A DNA stretch of 10,959 nucleotides, taken from NCBI GenBank assembly GCA_023230565.1, contig JALNXD010000069.1, positions 1-10,959 of the forward strand, written 5' to 3'. Of this stretch, positions 6,972 through 10,959 are shown piece by piece; position 1 is the stretch's first letter, and every line of letters starts with the position of its first letter. This stretch comes from Syntrophales bacterium. Its GTDB lineage: Bacteria; Desulfobacterota; Syntrophia; Syntrophales; UBA2210. Under the pieces are notes generated by a model. It did no database searches. It worked only from the letters and a program-made list of their open reading frames with translations, and was not told the origin of the DNA. The translations under genes and the position numbers were made by a program.

Positions 6972-8141
6972 TCAGCCCAATAAGAAAGGGCTGCTGGGAA
7001 TATTGATGAGGCGTTTCACCAAACTTTCGGCACAGGAAAGATCCATTGCCGGACAGTCTTTGAACATGGAGAGTCGTGGCATAAGCTGCCATGCGGGACG
7101 GGTCATAATTCCGTCTAGGTGTGTTGCCTCCAATAAAGGTTCCAATAAACCGGAAGCGGACTCATCCAACAACAGGGCATTGAGCCAATAATTACTCCGT
7201 GCGAAGGGAGGTTCTTTGAAAAACGAAATTCCCGGTATCGAAGCAAAAGCCTTCTCGTAAGCGGCGGCAAGCTTTCTTTTTTTCTCGAGAAAAATGGAAA
7301 GCTGCTCCATCTGGGCGCAACCGACTGCGGCATTGATATTCGGGAGACGATAATTATACCCTGTATGATCGTGGCAATAGGCCCAAGGATGCGGGATCTT
7401 TGCTGTTGATGTCAAATGTTTTGCCAGCATGCCGAGGTTTTCATCGTTGGTGATCAGGGCGCCGCCGCCGCCTGTTGTAATCGTCTTGTTACCGTTGAAG
7501 CTCAAGATGGATAATTTTCCCCAGTTTCCCGTGTGCGTCCCTTTGTAATATGAACCGAGGGATTCGGCGGCATCTTCTATCATTTCGATAGAATATTCAT
7601 TGCAAAGTTCCATCACGGGGTCAAGATCAACGGGATGGCCAAACGTATGTACTGGAATTACCGCTTTGATTCTTCTGCCCGTCCATTTATTTTTACATCC
7701 GTCTGCATCAACTGAAACGATATCTTTGAGGTAATCTTTCAGTTTACGGGGATCTATTCCCAGAGTCGCCTCTTCACTGTCAATAAAATGAGGAATTGCG
7801 CCGCAATATGAAATTGCATTGGCCGTTGCCACAAAGGTAAAGGCCGGGCATAACACCTCATCATGAGGTCCTACTCCGGCCAGTTTTAATGCTATATGGA
7901 GCGCTGATGTCCCGTTTACTACGGCAACTGCTTTTTTCACTTCCGTAAATTCGGCCAGCATGCTTTCAAATTTATCAACATACCGGCCGACATAAGAGAC
8001 ATAGGTCGAATTCAGACAATCTCTGACGTAAGTCCATTCGTTTCCCTGAAAAGAAGGCTCATGGAGAACGGCCGGTTTTTTTCCGGAAGGGATCACGCTT
8101 TCCAGTGCCCGGATTACATCTCTAATCGGTGCGGATGTCAT
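6972..8141 (-). CDS. legC: LegC-type PLP-dependent nucleotide-sugar aminotransferase
   Basis: Predicted to transfer an amino group, normally from glutamate, to C4 of the keto sugar made by LegB. The 389-residue protein belongs to the DegT/DnrJ/EryC1/StrS fold-type I aminotransferases. NGTSALHIAL (76-85) would contact the PLP phosphate. PAFTFVATANA at 99-109, PVHTFGHPVDLDP at 163-175, and EDAAESLGS with Asp190 (PLP ring nitrogen) follow. SFNGNKTITTGGGG (214-227) supplies the Schiff-base Lys219. The N-terminal region before about residue 50 is longer than in the most compact family members, as usual for the LegC subgroup. The ATG overlaps the legB stop by 4 bases, with a GGGTGA-like ribosome binding site upstream. 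The neuD-like gene follows after 33 bases. Confidence 0.93.
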   Translation of the reverse strand: MTSAPIRDVIRALESVIPSGKKPAVLHEPSFQGNEWTYVRDCLNSTYVSYVGRYVDKFESMLAEFTEVKKAVAVVNGTSALHIALKLAGVGPHDEVLCPAFTFVATANAISYCGAIPHFIDSEEATLGIDPRKLKDYLKDIVSVDADGCKNKWTGRRIKAVIPVHTFGHPVDLDPVMELCNEYSIEMIEDAAESLGSYYKGTHTGNWGKLSILSFNGNKTITTGGGGALITNDENLGMLAKHLTSTAKIPHPWAYCHDHTGYNYRLPNINAAVGCAQMEQLSIFLEKKRKLAAAYEKAFASIPGISFFKEPPFARSNYWLNALLLDESASGLLEPLLEATHLDGIMTRPAWQLMPRLSMFKDCPAMDLSCAESLVKRLINIPSSPFLLG

Positions 8142-9151
8142 ATGTTGTATTCACCCGGTTTGTACTGCCTCAGATGTTCAGGGTTTTTGTACCAGGCAAC
8201 CGTTTCCTGCAATCCTTTTCTTAGACCTTCGATCCCATTGTAAGCCGGTTTCCAGCCGGCCAATTTCAAGGCTTTAGTGTTGTCCGCCCATAGGCGTTCC
8301 ACTTCGCTTTTTTCAGGCCTGATTCTCTGTTCATCCCTTTCGATTTGCACATTTGAATCCATGATATCGGCGATCATCTTTACAGTATCACCAATTGATA
8401 TTTCAAAATTACTTCCTATATTGATGACTTCACCGACCGACTTTTCGGCTTCCGCCACCGCGATAAATCCTTTGACCGTATCTTTTATATAATTGAAATC
8501 GCGAGTCGGATGAAGCGACCCTATTTTGATTTTCGAGATACGTCCGGCAATCTGGGTGATTACAGTAGGAATGATCGCCCGTGCGGATTGACGGGGCCCG
8601 TAGGTATTGAAAGGGCGAACGATGGCAACAGGAACATTGAATGCATGGAAAAAGGACATTGCAACGTGATCGGCACCTATTTTACTTGCGGAGTAAGGAG
8701 ATTGCCCCTGCAAAGGATGCTCCTCGGTAATAGGAACGAATCGTGCCGTACCATACACTTCGCTTGTTGAAGTGTGAAGAACCTTTGAAACTCCGATCTC
8801 TCGCGCCGCCTGAACCACATTGAGAGTTCCCTTCACATTCGTATCAATATACGTATCTGGAGAATGATAAGAAAAAGGAATGGAAATTAAAGCTGCCAGA
8901 TGAAATACGATATCACAGTCCTTCATTGCTTTCCTGACACCATTCGGATCGCGAATATCGCCTGAAAAGATTTCCACATTGGTTTTGATATCAGGCTCCG
9001 AATGGTCCAGCCATCCCCATGAATTGAAAGAATTATACAATACAAAGGCACGAACCCGGCACCCGCGGCGAATCAGTTCTTCCGTAAGATGCGAACCGAT
9101 GAATCCGTCGGCGCCTGTTACAAGAATCTTCTTATTCTTTAAATTAAGCAT
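8138..9151 (-). CDS. legB: LegB-type NDP-N-acetylglucosamine 4,6-dehydratase (SDR superfamily)
   Basis: Predicted first dedicated enzyme of legionaminic acid synthesis. It removes water from an NDP-GlcNAc to give the 4-keto-6-deoxy sugar. In Campylobacter the donor is GDP-GlcNAc; here the nucleotide is not determined. The 337-residue protein is an extended SDR. It has an NAD-binding GADGFIG motif at 13-19, FHLAAL at 83-88, TSTSEVYG at 127-134, and YSASK with the catalytic Tyr153 and Lys157. VRPFNTYGPRQSARAIIP at 178-195 resembles LegB-type dehydratases rather than PseB. The TSTSEVYG segment has Ser-Glu where RmlB-type dehydratases have Asp-Glu. The stop overlaps the legC start by 4 bases (ATGA), matching use of its keto product by the aminotransferase. 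The family is secure, and the exact substrate rests on the complete neighbouring pathway. Confidence 0.93.
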   Translation of the reverse strand: MLNLKNKKILVTGADGFIGSHLTEELIRRGCRVRAFVLYNSFNSWGWLDHSEPDIKTNVEIFSGDIRDPNGVRKAMKDCDIVFHLAALISIPFSYHSPDTYIDTNVKGTLNVVQAAREIGVSKVLHTSTSEVYGTARFVPITEEHPLQGQSPYSASKIGADHVAMSFFHAFNVPVAIVRPFNTYGPRQSARAIIPTVITQIAGRISKIKIGSLHPTRDFNYIKDTVKGFIAVAEAEKSVGEVINIGSNFEISIGDTVKMIADIMDSNVQIERDEQRIRPEKSEVERLWADNTKALKLAGWKPAYNGIEGLRKGLQETVAWYKNPEHLRQYKPGEYNI

Positions 9152-9161
9152 GTAACGAATG

Positions 9162-9167
9162 CCTTCT
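9162..9167 (-). promoter_or_regulatory. Ribosome binding site of legB
   Basis: On the minus strand this reads AGAAGG, 10 bases before the legB ATG at 9151. It supports that start, which also places the nucleotide-binding GADGFIG motif at the expected distance from the N-terminus. Confidence 0.6.
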
Positions 9168-9172
9168 GTTAA

Positions 9173-9214
9173 GTAATGTAGTACCGCTGAAAGTTAATCG
9201 CACATTTACATTAC
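9173..9214. repeat. 8-bp inverted repeat in the wecB-legB spacer
   Basis: GTAATGTA at 9173-9180 and TACATTAC at 9207-9214 are perfect reverse complements separated by 26 bases. They occupy most of the 66-base gap between the wecB stop and the legB start. The stem is AT-rich, the loop is long and no U-tract follows, so it is not a convincing terminator. It could be a weak RNA hairpin, a protein-binding site or chance. Confidence 0.35.
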
Positions 9215-9217
9215 AGC

Positions 9218-10300
9218 TCAGCTATTTTCAACCAGTGCATCTACACAATATCGTGCCGCATTTCCGTCACCATAAAGCTGAGGATGGTCAGAGGGTACTC
9301 TGAACGATCGCACTGCCTCAATTATTCGACCCCTATCGGCTCCCGCCAGAATGTTCCATCCCAGCTTCCATGTTTCTATCCATTCCGTTTCATCGCGCAA
9401 GGTAATGCATGGAACTTCGAGCCAATACGCTTCTTTCTGCATGCCTCCTGAATCGGTCAGCAAAAGCCTCGCCGATTTCTCAAGAGCCACGATATCAAAA
9501 TAGCCTAATGGATCTATCATTCTTACATTTTCAGGATGATATTGCTCTTTTTCTATGAGCTTGCGTGTACGCGGATGAACGGGAAAAACGACAGTTTCGT
9601 TCAAAGCAGCAAAAGCGGAAAGAATATTATCAAGCCTTTCTTTCTCATCTGTGTTTTCAGCACGGTGGACCGTAGCCAACAGATACTCCCTGGGCCTGAG
9701 TTGTAAAAGAGACAAAATATTTGAAACGGCCTCTGCTTTGTGTGCAGCAAATTGCAAGGCATCGGCCATAACATCTCCTATCATCACGATGCCTTCTGCA
9801 ATTCCTTCCGCAGCGAGATTATTCATTGAGGACGGGCTTGGACACAATAACAGTTCGGAAAGCTGATCAGAGATTACTCTGTTGATTTCTTCAGGCATTC
9901 TGCGATTAAAGCTGCGCAGTCCCGCCTCTACATGTGCAATCCGGATATGAAGCTTCGCTGCCGCAAGCGCACCGGCCAATGTGGAATTTGTATCTCCGTA
10001 AATCACTACCCAGTCCGGCTTTTCCACAAGAAGTATTTTCTCAATGGCAGCCAGCATCCGTCCCGTCTGCCACCCATGCTGGCCGGACCCAACTTCAAGA
10101 TTGTATTTTGGAACAGGAATCTCGAGCTCCCTGAAAAAAACGGCCGACATCCCGTCATCATAATGCTGACCTGTGTGAATTATAATCTCTTCTATAATAT
10201 TGACCGGGTTTTTTTTATTATATTCCGAGATTGCTCTTGATACAGTTGCGGCCTTGATGAATTGAGGGCGAGCCCCTATTATTGTAGAGACTTTCATCAT
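9218..10300 (-). CDS. wecB: UDP-N-acetylglucosamine 2-epimerase, non-hydrolysing
   Basis: This cytoplasmic enzyme interconverts UDP-GlcNAc and UDP-ManNAc, a precursor for ManNAc- or ManNAcA-containing polysaccharides. At 360 residues it has normal family length. Landmarks of the GT-B-like WecB fold are GARPQFIKAA (9-18), HTGQHYDDGMS (42-52), YGDTNST with Asp103, HVEAGLRS with Glu125, MPEEINR with Glu137/138, TVHRAEN with His212, and TDSGGMQKEA (282-291). These match the active-site Asp, Glu and His and the UDP-binding Ser-Gly-Gly region of the family. Two adjacent ATGs (10300 and 10297) are possible starts and the ribosome binding site is weak. It sits between the Wzz gene and legB. It is not an obvious step of the legionaminic acid route, which has its own hydrolysing epimerase (legG), so it more likely feeds another sugar of the same repeat unit. 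Confidence 0.95.
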   Translation of the reverse strand: MMKVSTIIGARPQFIKAATVSRAISEYNKKNPVNIIEEIIIHTGQHYDDGMSAVFFRELEIPVPKYNLEVGSGQHGWQTGRMLAAIEKILLVEKPDWVVIYGDTNSTLAGALAAAKLHIRIAHVEAGLRSFNRRMPEEINRVISDQLSELLLCPSPSSMNNLAAEGIAEGIVMIGDVMADALQFAAHKAEAVSNILSLLQLRPREYLLATVHRAENTDEKERLDNILSAFAALNETVVFPVHPRTRKLIEKEQYHPENVRMIDPLGYFDIVALEKSARLLLTDSGGMQKEAYWLEVPCITLRDETEWIETWKLGWNILAGADRGRIIEAVRSFRVPSDHPQLYGDGNAARYCVDALVENS

Positions 10301-10353
10301 ATGCTCATTACATTTATCAAATTTGACTTTTTCGCCCTTTTCCCGACTGCCAT

Positions 10354-10959
10354 TTATCTGCTTCTAAATTTTATGCAGCGCTTCAGTTCGGCAATTTTTT
10401 TGGGGTCTTCATTTTTTTTAAGATATGCAATGTACTCAAGTATAAAGGCGATGATTACGGCAGCGAAAAAAGCGGCTATTACTGAAATCATACAAATTCT
10501 CGATCGCTCCGGCTTGAATCTATTTTCCGGTACGAAGGGGGCATCGATTATTTCAAAACCGTAAAAGTCTTTTACTTTCGCCAGATCCTCCTTTTGAATG
10601 TATTGTATGATCATTTCTGAAAGCTTATCTTTGAGAACAGGATCGGAAGCCGAATTTAACTGCTTTTCAAGACTTTGCCGCCTCACTTGTACATCTTCAA
10701 GAAATTGCCTTCTCATAAACTCATTCAGATCGGCTAAATAAAAGGTCAGAATTTTTTGTGCTTCTGCAGGATCGGTAAATGTAAATGCCAGTGTCATTGC
10801 GCTGCCATTGAAGCTGACTTCCAACATCGATTGCAGCGCTTCATAGGTCTGCTGAAACGTTGGATCGAATCCATTCTTCCAGGATTTCCTGTCTTTATCC
10901 CAGTTTTCACTGAAAATAACAGGCATGAGAGAATGCCTTTCTATCAGATTTTTTGTAAA
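10354..10959 (-). CDS. Wzz/polysaccharide co-polymerase family chain-length determinant, C-terminal part (5' end beyond the window)
   Basis: This is an inner-membrane protein that sets the modal length of O-antigen or a related polysaccharide. The visible 201 residues read without interruption from the right edge, so the ATG at 10926 is internal. The residues before it (FTKNLIERHSL) run smoothly into the MPVIFSENWD segment typical of Wzz periplasmic domains. A charged helical stretch at visible residues about 80-125 probably forms the periplasmic coiled coil. A proline-containing segment (ENRFKPERSR, about 145-154) precedes a hydrophobic transmembrane helix at about 155-179 and a short basic cytoplasmic tail. 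That is the usual C-terminal layout. No Walker-type kinase domain follows, so this is the Wzz form without a fused tyrosine kinase. The N-terminal transmembrane helix must lie outside the window. wecB follows after 53 bases on the same strand. The family is fairly certain. Which glycan it controls is inferred from context. Confidence 0.88.
   Translation of the reverse strand, partial: FTKNLIERHSLMPVIFSENWDKDRKSWKNGFDPTFQQTYEALQSMLEVSFNGSAMTLAFTFTDPAEAQKILTFYLADLNEFMRRQFLEDVQVRRQSLEKQLNSASDPVLKDKLSEMIIQYIQKEDLAKVKDFYGFEIIDAPFVPENRFKPERSRICMISVIAAFFAAVIIAFILEYIAYLKKNEDPKKIAELKRCIKFRSR

Noticed and set aside
2459..9151. A sialic acid (Neu5Ac) or pseudaminic acid locus
   Set aside because: Neu5Ac synthesis needs no 4,6-dehydratase or aminotransferase. 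The dehydratase and aminotransferase here resemble LegB/LegC rather than PseB/PseC, and a NeuC-type hydrolysing epimerase is present instead of a PseG-type hydrolase.
304..10564. Plus-strand open frames of about 60-118 codons across the window
   Set aside because: All lie opposite well-supported minus-strand genes, show no recognisable domain and lack sensible ribosome binding sites. They are antisense shadows.
10924..10926. ATG at 10926 as the start of the Wzz gene
   Set aside because: The frame stays open to the window edge and the preceding residues continue the Wzz domain, so this Met is internal and the gene is cut by the edge.
1..10959. CRISPR arrays, tRNA or rRNA genes, complete insertion sequences
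   Set aside because: I found no repeat-spacer pattern, no tRNA-like or rRNA sequence and no transposase in the window. The only hint of mobility is the broken hisH at the left edge.

Overview
This window is one block of a surface-polysaccharide locus from a Gram-negative bacterium. Every gene I can support lies on the minus strand, so transcription runs from the right edge to the left edge. A Wzz-type O-antigen chain-length protein points to a Gram-negative envelope. The moderately AT-leaning composition and the protein flavour would fit, for example, a Desulfobacterota or a related environmental lineage, but the sequence does not fix the taxon.

Layout in transcription order. (1) 10959-10354: 3' part of a Wzz/polysaccharide co-polymerase gene, cut by the right edge. 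(2) 10300-9218: wecB, the non-hydrolysing UDP-GlcNAc 2-epimerase. (3) 9151-1635: a complete legionaminic-acid-type nonulosonic acid module in the order legB (4,6-dehydratase), legC (aminotransferase), neuD/legH-like (N-acetyltransferase), legI (NeuB-type synthase), legG (NeuC-type hydrolysing epimerase), ptmF (Gfo/Idh/MocA oxidoreductase), legF (CMP-sugar synthetase), ptmA (short-chain dehydrogenase). Several junctions are 4-base ATGA/GTGA stop-start overlaps, as expected for a translationally coupled operon. (4) A 203-base gap at 1432-1634. (5) 1431-72: an accessory hisF/hisH pair of the kind that supplies ammonia to sugar amidation enzymes (WbpG/WbuX/PseA/PtmG type) rather than to histidine synthesis.

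Together the genes predict a nucleotide-activated GlcNAc that is dehydrated, aminated, acetylated, epimerised with loss of the nucleotide, condensed with phosphoenolpyruvate and activated with CMP, giving CMP-legionaminic acid or a close stereoisomer. The hisF/hisH pair suggests that an acetamido group is, or once was, converted to an acetamidino group. No glycosyltransferase, flippase, polymerase, GlcN-1-P guanylyltransferase (PtmE) or amidating synthetase (WbuX/PtmG) is visible here. They may lie outside the window.

The oddest point is the left edge. The hisH gene stops after 155 codons, before the region that should carry the catalytic His and Glu. None of the three minus-strand frames in the remaining 71 bases restores the family sequence. 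This looks like a real truncation or a recombination junction rather than a simple frameshift. The rest is a recognisable, known pathway, and I did not find a clearly new system.
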